64,000 nucleotides of DNA, taken from contig CAYYRC010000004.1 of assembly GCA_964474045.1 (NCBI GenBank), positions 1-64,000 of the forward strand. Reading direction: 5' to 3'. Positions 7,944 to 15,516 of this stretch are shown here, in pieces. How positions within the stretch are numbered: position 1 is the first letter of the stretch; every line of letters starts with the position of its first letter. The position numbers and the translations under genes were made by a program. The stretch is from JACJWR01 sp964474045. Lineage in GTDB: Bacteria > Actinomycetota > Actinomycetes > S36-B12 > UBA10799. Under the pieces are notes generated by a model. The model made no database searches and was not told where the DNA came from. It saw only the letters and a list, made by a program, of their open reading frames with translations.

Positions 7944-8019
7944 TGGTGGGGCCGACGAGAGTCGAACTCGCACTGACACGGACCTAAACCGTGTGCCTCT
8001 GCCGTTGGGCTACGGCCCC
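7944..8019 (-). tRNA. class-I-shaped tRNA with TAG (Leu) anticodon
   Basis: A complete 76-base cloverleaf reads on the minus strand. Acceptor GGGGCCG pairs with CGGCCCC, the anticodon stem CACGG/CCGTG encloses loop TTTAGGT with anticodon TAG, the T arm is GCGAG-TTCGACT-CTCGT, the discriminator is A and CCA is encoded. The variable region is only five bases (TCAGT). Ordinary bacterial leucine tRNAs are class II with a long variable arm, so this is an atypical leucine tRNA or something other than a normal elongator. Discriminator A73 is compatible with LeuRS. Confidence 0.85.
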
Positions 8020-8028
8020 GGGCGCATT

Positions 8029-9714
8029 CTAGTCGTCCTCACGGGCCGCCATCGGCCGCGACGGACCCAGCGACAGGCTGGCGAACAGACCGATCACCAG
8101 AAAGCCTGCCGCGGCGAAGGCGGCCCACCGGGTCGCCGTTGCCAGCGACGCGCTGGCGGCCTCGGCCAGCGGCTGGGTGGCGGGCGCGGTGCGCCACGCC
8201 GGGATCACCGAGCCGGCGGTGGTGACGACGGTCGACACGGTCTGCTCCCGCAGCTCCGGCGGCACCCCGGGTGCCTCTTCCAGCTTGCCGTTCAACGAGC
8301 TTCCCAAGCCGGAGAACAGCACCGTGCCGAGGATCGCGATCCCCAGCGCGGAGCCGATCTGCCTGGTTGTGCTGGACATCCCCGACCCCTGCCCGGACTC
8401 CGCGACCGGCACGTCGGCGAGCACCACGTTCGTCAGCTGCGCCGTGGCGAGACCGACGCCCAGGCCGTACACGAACAGGAAGCCGACGATGGGCCACACG
8501 CTGGCGTCCGGCGAGGCGATGAGACCGATGCCGACGATGCCGACGATCTCGAGCACCAGACCCGTGCGCACCACGAAGATCGGCCCACGCCGCTTGTTCA
8601 GCATGACCCCGAACCCGGACGCCAGGAAGCTGCCCGCCGCCAGCGCCAGCAGCACCCAGCCGGTTTTCAGCGCCGTGTAGCCCAGGGCGTTCTGCAACCA
8701 CAGCGGCAGCGCGAACAACAACCCGAACTCCCCCAGCGACACGATGCCCGCCGCGATGTTGCCGTTGCGGAAGCTGGGGATCCGGAACAGCGACAGGTCC
8801 AGCAGCACCGGCTTGCCCGCCCGGTTGCGCGAGACCTCCACCCACCCGAACAGCGCCAGCGCGAGCACGCCGAGCACGAAGGCGAGGACGATCGGCGAGA
8901 TCGGCAGGGTCCAGGTCAGCGGGCCGACCGAGGGCGTACCAAGGGTGCTCCACCAGCCGAAGGTGCGGCCCTCGATGAGCCCGAAGACGATGAGGCCGAT
9001 GCCCAGCACCGACAGCAGCGCCCCGAACAGGTCCACCCCCGGCACGGTGTCTGAGTCGCGCGACTCGGACACGAAGATCAACGTGCCGATGAACACGGCC
9101 GCCCCCAGCGGGATGTTGATGCCGAAAGCCCAACGCCACGAGAACTCGGTGGTCAGCCAGCCGCCCAACAGGGGACCGATCGCCGCCGCGCCGCCGATGG
9201 TCGAGCCCCACAGCGCGAAGGCGGCCGCCCGGTCCTTGCCCCGGAAGGTGGCGTTGATGATGGACAGGCTGGTGGGCAGCATCATCGCGCCACCCAGGCC
9301 CTGCACGAGCCGCGCCGCTACCAGTTCCGTGCCGCTGCCCGAGACCGCCGCCCAGACGCTGGCCAGCACGAAGATGACCACGCCGATCTCGAACATCAGC
9401 TTGCGGCCCCACCGGTCGCCCAGCCGGCCGAACATCAGCAGGAACGCAGCGAAGACGAGCGTGTACGCCTCCTGCACCCACTGTGCCCCGCTGGATGAGA
9501 TCCCCAGATCGTCGATGATGCTCGGCACGGCGACGTTGACGATCGTGGAGTCCACGATGATCGCCGCAACGCCCAGCGCCACGAAGAACAGCCCGATCCA
9601 GCGGCGCCGGGCCCCGCCGGGGCCATGCGCCCCAGCCGCCCCAGCCGCCCCGGCCGCCCCGGCCGCCCCGGCCGCCCCGGCCACCCCGGTCCCCGAAGCC
9701 TGCTGGCTGGTCAT
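8029..9714 (-). CDS. MFS drug exporter, DHA2 (EmrB/QacA) family
   Basis: The 561-residue protein has a low-complexity Gly-Ala repeat N terminus (residues 10-35), then a 14-helix major-facilitator fold. Family motifs include 'VALGVAAIIVDSTIVNVAVPSI' in helix 1, motif A 'GRLGDRWGRKLMF' between helices 2 and 3, and motif C-like sequence in helix 5. DHA2 proteins expel drugs or metabolites by proton antiport across the cytoplasmic membrane; the substrate cannot be read. GAGGAG precedes the ATG. No regulator gene is adjacent. Confidence 0.88.
   Translation of the reverse strand: MTSQQASGTGVAGAAGAAGAAGAAGAAGAHGPGGARRRWIGLFFVALGVAAIIVDSTIVNVAVPSIIDDLGISSSGAQWVQEAYTLVFAAFLLMFGRLGDRWGRKLMFEIGVVIFVLASVWAAVSGSGTELVAARLVQGLGGAMMLPTSLSIINATFRGKDRAAAFALWGSTIGGAAAIGPLLGGWLTTEFSWRWAFGINIPLGAAVFIGTLIFVSESRDSDTVPGVDLFGALLSVLGIGLIVFGLIEGRTFGWWSTLGTPSVGPLTWTLPISPIVLAFVLGVLALALFGWVEVSRNRAGKPVLLDLSLFRIPSFRNGNIAAGIVSLGEFGLLFALPLWLQNALGYTALKTGWVLLALAAGSFLASGFGVMLNKRRGPIFVVRTGLVLEIVGIVGIGLIASPDASVWPIVGFLFVYGLGVGLATAQLTNVVLADVPVAESGQGSGMSSTTRQIGSALGIAILGTVLFSGLGSSLNGKLEEAPGVPPELREQTVSTVVTTAGSVIPAWRTAPATQPLAEAASASLATATRWAAFAAAGFLVIGLFASLSLGPSRPMAAREDD
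9631..9684. repeat. 9-bp tandem repeat, six copies, within the exporter N terminus
   Basis: Six head-to-tail copies of CCC(A/G)GCCGC encode the Gly-Ala-Ala run in the exporter N terminus on the minus strand. The unit is a multiple of three, so copy-number change would keep the frame. Confidence 0.8.
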
Positions 9715-9868
9715 TGGTCTCCTCTCGTGCGGCCATCAGCGTCCGACGCCGACCGCGCACCTTGGCTGCGACGATCCGAAAAGCACGGTAGCGTCAATCT
9801 CGGTCGGCGCATGTGCGCCAGGGCGGGCCGCAGCGCATGCGGCCTGACAATCTAGTGGAGGTCATCCG

Positions 9869-10162
9869 ATGTGCGGTTGCTTTGCTGTCTTCCTGGGCGC
9901 GGCCTTCCCCCGGGTGACGCTGGTCCTCATCTGGCTGTTCACCAACTACGTCTCGGCGGCCTTCAACGGCAACTGGATCGCGCCCTTGCTGGGTCTGATC
10001 CTGCTGCCCTACACGACGCTGGCCTACGTCCTCGTCTACTGGTTCGGCCACGGCCCGGTGGCCGGGTTCGGCTGGGCGTTCGTGGTGCTGGGACTCTTCC
10101 TGGACATCAGCTCGTACGCATCGGCCGGCGTTAACCGGCGCCAGGCGTCCTACTCCAACTGA
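9869..10162 (+). CDS. small integral membrane protein
   Basis: A 97-residue protein with a clear GGAGG site before the ATG. It is almost entirely hydrophobic, with about three membrane segments ('VTLVLIWLFTNYV', 'WIAPLLGLILLPYTTLAYVLVY', 'FGWAFVVLGLFLDI') and a short polar C terminus. The N terminus carries two cysteines (MCGC). I recognise no characterised family. It lies 15 bases upstream of the PPK2 gene and is probably co-transcribed with it. Confidence 0.7.
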   Translation: MCGCFAVFLGAAFPRVTLVLIWLFTNYVSAAFNGNWIAPLLGLILLPYTTLAYVLVYWFGHGPVAGFGWAFVVLGLFLDISSYASAGVNRRQASYSN

Positions 10163-10177
10163 AGCGCAGGAGGCAAG

Positions 10178-11095
10178 GTGTCCGACCCCCGCCGCAAGGA
10201 GATTCGCGAGCTGATCGACGCGATGCGCGTCCAACCGGGGCACGAGGTCCGCCTGCCGCACGACTTCGACCCGGACCACAAGCCACACGGCATCCACAAG
10301 GACCAGGCCCCCGAGCTGCTCCAGCACGGCATCGACCTGTTGCGCGAGTACCAGGACCGCCTGTACGCCCAGGACACCTACTCGGTGCTGCTGGTTCTGC
10401 AGGCCATCGACGCGGCGGGCAAGGACGGCACGATCAAGCACGTCATGAGCGGGGTCAACCCCCAGGGCGTGCGGGTGACGTCGTTCAAGAGCCCATCGGC
10501 GGAGGAGCTTGACCACGACTACCTCTGGCGCTGCACCAAGAACGCCCCCGAGCGAGGGATGATCGGGATCTTCAACCGCTCCTATTACGAGGAAGTGCTC
10601 GTGGTGCGGGTGCACCCGCAGTTCCTGAGTGCCCAGCACCTGCCGCCGGACGCGGCCAAGGAGCCGCAGATCTGGAAGCGGCGCTTCCGCGAGATCAACG
10701 ACTGGGAGCGCTACCTGACCGACCAGGGCACCCGCATCGTCAAAGTGTTCCTGAACGTCAGCCGCGACGAGCAGGCCCGCAGGTTCCTGTCGCGGATCGA
10801 CGACCCGACCAAGAACTGGAAGTTCTCTTCCTCGGACATCGTCGAGCGAGGCTTCTGGGACGACTATCAGAAGGCCTATTCCGAGCTGCTGAGCCACACC
10901 AGCACCGACGCCGCACCGTGGTACGTGGTCCCCGCGGACCGCAAGTGGGTGACGCGGCTGGCCACCGCCGCGATCCTGGTGGACACGTTGATGGACATCG
11001 ACCCCCAGTACCCCACGCTGGACGCCAAGGAGGAGGCCAAGATGGCCGACCTGCGCGCCCAACTCATCGCCGAGCTCCCGGCGGACGAGCGCTAG
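10178..11095 (+). CDS. polyphosphate kinase 2 family protein (polyphosphate:nucleotide phosphotransferase)
   Basis: PPK2 enzymes transfer phosphate between polyphosphate and nucleotides in the cytoplasm. The 305-residue protein shows a Walker A-like 'QAIDAAGKDGTIKHV' near residue 85, a lid/Walker B region 'GIFNRSYYEEVLVVRVHP' near 130-147, and conserved 'FLNVSRDEQARRFLSRIDDP' and 'WYVVPADRKWVTRLA' towards the C terminus. This is the single-domain PPK2 branch; whether it prefers AMP, ADP or GDP cannot be decided here. AGGAGG precedes the GTG start. Its stop faces the convergent crotonase gene 14 bases away. Confidence 0.92.
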   Translation: MSDPRRKEIRELIDAMRVQPGHEVRLPHDFDPDHKPHGIHKDQAPELLQHGIDLLREYQDRLYAQDTYSVLLVLQAIDAAGKDGTIKHVMSGVNPQGVRVTSFKSPSAEELDHDYLWRCTKNAPERGMIGIFNRSYYEEVLVVRVHPQFLSAQHLPPDAAKEPQIWKRRFREINDWERYLTDQGTRIVKVFLNVSRDEQARRFLSRIDDPTKNWKFSSSDIVERGFWDDYQKAYSELLSHTSTDAAPWYVVPADRKWVTRLATAAILVDTLMDIDPQYPTLDAKEEAKMADLRAQLIAELPADER

Positions 11096-11109
11096 CGCCG
11101 CTTGCGCCG

Positions 11110-11877
11110 CTAGCGGCCCTCGAAAACCGGCGCCCGGCGCTCCCGGAACGCCTGCACGCCTTCCTGCACATCCGCGCTCTGCCATGCCGCACGGCGCATG
11201 GCCTCGAGCTCGGCGCGCTCGTCCTCCGGCTCCCGGCCCACCGCGGCGAGCTCGGCCTTCACCGAGCGGATCGTCAGCGGCGCCAGCGCCGCGATGCGGC
11301 CCGTGATGCGCTCCACCTGCCGCTGCAGGTCCGCGCCGTCGTCGGCCAGCGAGTGCACCATGCCGAAGCCGTGCGCCCGCTCGGCGGTGATCGGCTCAGC
11401 GGTGAAGAACATGGCCTTGACGACGTGCAGCGGCAGCGAGCGGGCGAAGATCTCGACACCGGCGGGGAAGTAAGGCACCCCCAGCTTGGCGGGGGTGATC
11501 GCGAAGGTGGCCGTGCGCACGGCCACGATCAGGTCGCAGGCCACGACCAGGTTGCACGCCGCGCCCCAGACGGTTCCCTCCACCGCGGCCACCACCGGAG
11601 CCGGCAGCTCCGGGATCCCGGCGATCACAGCCTCCACCGGGTTGTCCCACTCCGCGGGATCGGCGTGCACGGGCACGTCGTCCAGGTCGTGCCCGGCCGA
11701 GAACACCTTCACGCCCGGCTCAGCGCGCAGCACGACCACCCGGTTGCGCGCGGCGCCGTCGGCGAGGGCAACGCCGAGCTCGGCGATCATCGCGTGGTTG
11801 AGCGAGTTGAGCCGATCGGTCCGGCGCAGCACAACAGTCGCCACGCCGCCGGCCTCTTCCAGGGTGACCAGATCCAT
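11110..11877 (-). CDS. enoyl-CoA hydratase/isomerase family protein, methylmalonyl-CoA decarboxylase-like
   Basis: The 255-residue crotonase resembles E. coli methylmalonyl-CoA decarboxylase (ScpB/YgfG), which converts methylmalonyl-CoA to propionyl-CoA and CO2. Family-specific strings are 'KVFSAGHDLDDVP' with the catalytic-type His, 'VEGTVWGAACNLVVACDLIVA', 'ITPAKLGVPYF' with the catalytic-type Tyr, and 'HVVKAMFFTAEPITAERA'. Ordinary enoyl-CoA hydratases instead carry two Glu residues. The decarboxylase assignment rests on remembered motif similarity. The ATG is seven bases after a TACAGT hexamer, and the gene is divergent from the hydrolase at 11929. Confidence 0.82.
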   Translation of the reverse strand: MDLVTLEEAGGVATVVLRRTDRLNSLNHAMIAELGVALADGAARNRVVVLRAEPGVKVFSAGHDLDDVPVHADPAEWDNPVEAVIAGIPELPAPVVAAVEGTVWGAACNLVVACDLIVAVRTATFAITPAKLGVPYFPAGVEIFARSLPLHVVKAMFFTAEPITAERAHGFGMVHSLADDGADLQRQVERITGRIAALAPLTIRSVKAELAAVGREPEDERAELEAMRRAAWQSADVQEGVQAFRERRAPVFEGR

Positions 11878-11928
11878 GGCCCGAACTGTAGATGCCGCGC
11901 ACCGGGAGGCGCGGCGTAGTCTGGGGCG

Positions 11929-12834
11929 ATGAGCACCGACCAGATCCTTGACTCCCCTGTGCTGCAAGGCAGCTTCGAGGTGATCGACGGCCTCGAGCTC
12001 TTCGTCCGACGCACCGACCCGGCGACGAACGAGGCCGACGTCGTGATGGTGCACGGTCTGGGCGGCATGTCCACCAACTGGACCGACCTGATGCATCTGC
12101 AGTCCGACCGAGGCCGCCGCTGCGTGGCGCTGGACCTGCCTGGATTCGGGCGTTCAGAGGCAGATCCCGAGGGCGACTACTCGCTCGCGCGGCACTCCGC
12201 TGCTGTCATCGACCTGCTCGAAACCATGGACGGGCCAGTCAATCTGGTCGGGAACTCGCTCGGCGGCGCGATCGCCACCACTGTGGCCGCCGAGCGGCCT
12301 GACCTGGTGCGCACGCTGACGCTGCTGGCGCCCGCGCTGCCGCACGTCAAGCCCGGGCTGGAGAAGCTGCCGATCGTGCTCGGCATCGCGCCCCGCGCCG
12401 CGGACCTGCTGGCCTGGGCCCGCGGCAACCAGAGCGCTGAGGAGCGTGTGGACGAGACCATGCGCCTGGTGTACGGCGACCCCTCGCGGGTCAACCCGCT
12501 GCGCCGGGCCGAGGCCATCGTGGAGCACAACCTGCGCGCCGGGCTGCCGCATATCTGGCACGCCTTCGTGGGCTCCAGTCGCGGGCTGGGGTGGGGTTTC
12601 GTGCCGTGGCGCCGGGAGTACCTGTGGCGCCGCCTGGACGAGGTGCAGGCGCCCGTGCTGGCGGTCTTCGGCACCGAGGACAAGCTCGTGGACCCCAACA
12701 TCGCCGGCCGCGTCGCGCGCACGATCGGCGGCGGCACCGTAGTGATGATGCCGGGCATCGGACACTGTCCGCAGATGGAGGTGCCGATCACGGTGGATCG
12801 CTTGCTGGACGCGCACATCGAAGGCCAGCTCTAG
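11929..12834 (+). CDS. alpha/beta hydrolase
   Basis: A 301-residue cytoplasmic alpha/beta-hydrolase with oxyanion motif 'MVHGLGGMSTNW', nucleophile elbow 'LVGNSLGGAIA' (Ser), acid 'FGTEDKLVDP' (Asp) and 'MPGIGHCPQMEVP' (His). These enzymes cleave esters, epoxides or related bonds; the substrate cannot be inferred. The ATG is six bases after TAGTCT (11917-11922), with no ribosome binding site. It is divergent from the crotonase gene with 51 bases between them, so their promoters overlap. Confidence 0.85.
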   Translation: MSTDQILDSPVLQGSFEVIDGLELFVRRTDPATNEADVVMVHGLGGMSTNWTDLMHLQSDRGRRCVALDLPGFGRSEADPEGDYSLARHSAAVIDLLETMDGPVNLVGNSLGGAIATTVAAERPDLVRTLTLLAPALPHVKPGLEKLPIVLGIAPRAADLLAWARGNQSAEERVDETMRLVYGDPSRVNPLRRAEAIVEHNLRAGLPHIWHAFVGSSRGLGWGFVPWRREYLWRRLDEVQAPVLAVFGTEDKLVDPNIAGRVARTIGGGTVVMMPGIGHCPQMEVPITVDRLLDAHIEGQL

Positions 12835-12877
12835 CCGCCAGCGGCCGACCGCCAAGGCGTCCCGTCCCGCCGAGCCG

Positions 12878-14287
12878 CTAGAGGTCCTTGTCCAGCTGGG
12901 GCTCGCCGCTCTCGCGCAGGTTGCGCTGGCGCTCCTTGCGCACGCGTCGCGCCTCACGACGCCGCTTTCCGGCGCTGCCCTCGGTCTCCGAGTGCTCCGA
13001 CGAGTGGCGGTGCGCGCGGCCCGCGTGACCGCTGCCGACCGCGCCGTCGCCACCTGGCCGACTCTTGGCCCCAGACGAGTCGGCAGAGCCATCCAGGGGG
13101 CGGACCCGGGTGCGCCCCGGTCGTCCGCTGTGAACCTCGGCCGGCCCGGCCGAGCCCGCGTCGCCAGGCCCCGTCGCCACAATCGGGCCGAGCTCCGGCG
13201 TGGGCTCTGGCGCCGTGTCCGGCCTGCGCCGACCCGACCACCAGGCCGGCACCGCGTCGATGCGCAGCAGCAGTTCGTAGGCCCAGTCCTCGTACCTCGC
13301 CCGCCAGAGCCGGAAGACCTCCCACGCCTCATCCTCGGGCACCGAGATCGGCGCCCCCGACGCCCGCACGCGCGCCACGCCCCGGTCGAACTCCGCGCGC
13401 GGCAGCGTGACCTCGCGCTCGGTGTGGGACCCCTCTCGCTGCGAGTCGTCGGTCCAGGCGATCGTGCGCGCGCCCACGATCAGTTCCAGCGCCCGTAGGC
13501 ATTGCACGCCTTCGCGCAGCAGCATGCGCGCCCGGGCCTGCGGCAGCTGGGGCATCAGGGAGAGCTGCAGCGCGGCGGCATCCATCACAGCGAGCAGGGC
13601 CAACCCCCAGTTCCGCTTCGATCGGGTGGAGCGCACCGCGACCAGCACCGAGTAGGTCGTGTGGCTCTCGGACACGTCAGCCGCCCAACTGGTCCATGCG
13701 CGCCACAGGTCGGGCAACTCGTCGAGCGTCCCCAACGTCGCCTGCCGGGCCAGCAACTCCGGCCCCCAGTTGGGCTCGCCGGCCTGCCACCCCAGTTGGG
13801 TGACCTCAACCTCGCGGCGGCTGAAGGACCCGTACAGCGTGGGTAGGTAGCCGATCATGAGACCGATGGTGATCGGCCCGGTGGCAGCGGCGAAGAAGTC
13901 CAGCGCGATGAGCTGCGCGCGCTCGTTCGTGGCGTACCCGAGGGTGAACAGCGACGACCCGGACTCGCGGAAGGCGGTGGCCATGCTCATCCCCGACAAG
14001 GTCTGCATCATCAGGGCGTACGACAGCCAGAAGAGCCCCAGCCACACGATCAGCAGCCCCAGGATCGTCAGCGGGCCACCCCATGCCTGCACCCGGTCGC
14101 GACCGCGGTAGGACTTCATCCGGCGGGCGATGAAACCGACGGTGCCGAGCGTTCCCACGGCCACCATGTTCGAGATCGTCGAGGACATGACACGAGGCAC
14201 CACCAGCGTCCGGATCACACTGTTGGCGGTGGAGATGAGCAGGAAGAGCCCGAACAGGCCGAGTGCGACGTTCAAGACCTCCGACAT
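12878..14287 (-). CDS. ion-channel-like membrane protein with long basic cytoplasmic tail
   Basis: The 469-residue protein has about four membrane helices in the first 190 residues. Between helices 'LGLFWLSYALMMQTLSG' and 'DFFAAATGPITIGLMIGYLPTLYG' lies 'ESGSSLFTLGYATNE', which sits where a two-helix potassium channel has its TVGYG filter but is degenerate. The middle (200-380) is helical and soluble, with 'EDEAWEVFRLWRARYEDWAYELLLRIDA'. The last 90 residues are Pro/Gly/Arg/Glu-rich and disordered, ending in a highly charged RRREARR stretch. GGAGGGAG lies upstream of ATG 14287. Ion transport is an inference from topology only. Confidence 0.65.
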   Translation of the reverse strand: MSEVLNVALGLFGLFLLISTANSVIRTLVVPRVMSSTISNMVAVGTLGTVGFIARRMKSYRGRDRVQAWGGPLTILGLLIVWLGLFWLSYALMMQTLSGMSMATAFRESGSSLFTLGYATNERAQLIALDFFAAATGPITIGLMIGYLPTLYGSFSRREVEVTQLGWQAGEPNWGPELLARQATLGTLDELPDLWRAWTSWAADVSESHTTYSVLVAVRSTRSKRNWGLALLAVMDAAALQLSLMPQLPQARARMLLREGVQCLRALELIVGARTIAWTDDSQREGSHTEREVTLPRAEFDRGVARVRASGAPISVPEDEAWEVFRLWRARYEDWAYELLLRIDAVPAWWSGRRRPDTAPEPTPELGPIVATGPGDAGSAGPAEVHSGRPGRTRVRPLDGSADSSGAKSRPGGDGAVGSGHAGRAHRHSSEHSETEGSAGKRRREARRVRKERQRNLRESGEPQLDKDL

Positions 14288-14456
14288 CGCACGAACTCCC
14301 TCCGCCGCGGTCGTGGAACGATCGCCGTCGTCGGCGTGTCTGGTTCCCCATCTTGCCTGCCGCTGACGATCGTGGGGGTACTGTCGCAAGGAAATCCCCC
14401 GTAGCAGGCGTGCACCGACCGATCGGATGCGCGCCCCCGTCGAATTGGAGCCCCGA

Positions 14457-14969
14457 ATGCCCCTGCCTCGCACTCAGCTGACCCGCGCCGCGTTGGTGCT
14501 CACCGCCGGCGCGGCAACCGTCGCGCTGGCCGCATGCGGATCGTCGAGTAGTTCCGGCGGCGCCTCGTCGTCGGCCGCGTCTGCCAGCGGCAAGGCGTCG
14601 TCAAGCGCGTCGGCGTCAGCTTCGACGAGCTCGTCATCCTCCGCCAGCGCGTCCCAATCGGGCTCCAGCGAGAGCGCCTCAGGCTCGAGCTCCGCCGGTT
14701 CCGCCAGCATGGTGCCGCCAGTGATCATCACTGAGACCGAGACAGCCGCTGCCGCCAAGGTCGGCGACAGCTTGGACATCGTCGTCACCGATCCCGTCAA
14801 CACCAAGGTGACCTCCAGCGACGAGACGGTGGTGTCGGTGGAGCAGGGCCGCAACGACGGCAGCGCCACGTTCAACCCAGGTGGCAAGGCGCTGAAGTCC
14901 GGCACGGCGACCCTGACGGTGACCAACCCCGACAACACGACCCGCACCATCGAGGTGACGGTGTCCTAG
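14457..14969 (+). CDS. small Ser/Ala-rich lipoprotein
   Basis: The 170-residue protein has a signal peptide with lipobox LAAC, then a low-complexity Ser/Ala/Gly linker of about 65 residues, and a compact C-terminal beta-rich domain of about 85 residues ('KVGDSLDIVVTDPVNTKVTSSDETVVSVEQG...'). That domain looks like a bacterial Ig-like fold, with the 'SSDETVVSV' and 'SGTATLTVTNPDN' pattern typical of Big-type domains. It is probably anchored to the outer face of the membrane. GGAG lies upstream of ATG 14457; an in-frame ATG at 14427 would place charged residues before the signal. Confidence 0.72.
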   Translation: MPLPRTQLTRAALVLTAGAATVALAACGSSSSSGGASSSAASASGKASSSASASASTSSSSSASASQSGSSESASGSSSAGSASMVPPVIITETETAAAAKVGDSLDIVVTDPVNTKVTSSDETVVSVEQGRNDGSATFNPGGKALKSGTATLTVTNPDNTTRTIEVTVS

Positions 14970-15027
14970 CGGCACCCGACACATCGCGCACCTGGATGGC
15001 GAGGGCGTCGAGGCGGAGGGCATTAGG

Positions 15028-15447
15028 TCAGCTCACCGCGTCGACGCCCTTGTCGTCGGCCGACAGTTCGCCCGCGATCGCCCGCACGCCTGCGAGCAAT
15101 GCCCCGGCGGCCGCAACCGGCGGCCTGGCCGCGACAGCCGCCAGCGACCAGGGCACGCGCACGACAGCCTGCGGCATCCGGGCAGCCGCCTGGCTCAGGT
15201 GAGCGGGGCTGGGCACCTGGCTGCCGGGCGCTTGGGCTGGGCGGGCTGAGCGGGGGGAGCGGCGCAGACGCCGCGGCCGCCGGGCCCGGCCGGCCAGCGA
15301 CTCCCGCGTGACGCGCACCTGGCGCCGACGCAGGTGGGAGAACTGGACCAGGCGTCCACGCTCTGCCAGGGCCTGGTCGCCCAGTGCCACGCCCGCAGCC
15401 TCCAGGGCCATGCCACGCGCGGCATGCATGAGGTCACGATCCAACAT
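15028..15447 (-). CDS. hypothetical basic protein
   Basis: A 139-residue frame with an Arg/Ala-rich first half ('HLRRRQVRVTRESLAGRARRPRRLRR') and a hydrophobic Ala/Pro/Val segment near the C terminus ('WSLAAVAARPPVAAAGALLAG'). I recognise no family. Support for it being real: ATG 15447 is exactly six bases from a TACCGT hexamer, the same leaderless arrangement as its divergent neighbour at 15517, and no other frame fills the gap. The Arg-rich composition is also what spurious high-GC frames look like, so confidence is moderate. Confidence 0.5.
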   Translation of the reverse strand: MLDRDLMHAARGMALEAAGVALGDQALAERGRLVQFSHLRRRQVRVTRESLAGRARRPRRLRRSPRSARPAQAPGSQVPSPAHLSQAAARMPQAVVRVPWSLAAVAARPPVAAAGALLAGVRAIAGELSADDKGVDAVS

Positions 15448-15516
15448 CCTTCGACGGTAGGCCCGACCGCGTCGGCCCCGGCGTCGGCGCGCCGGGAGGA
15501 GCCCTACCCTTGCCAC

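Noticed and set aside
11093..11112. GCTAGC-containing near-palindrome between convergent stops as a terminator
   Set aside because: Arms mismatch outside the stop-codon palindromes and no T tract; not strong enough to call.
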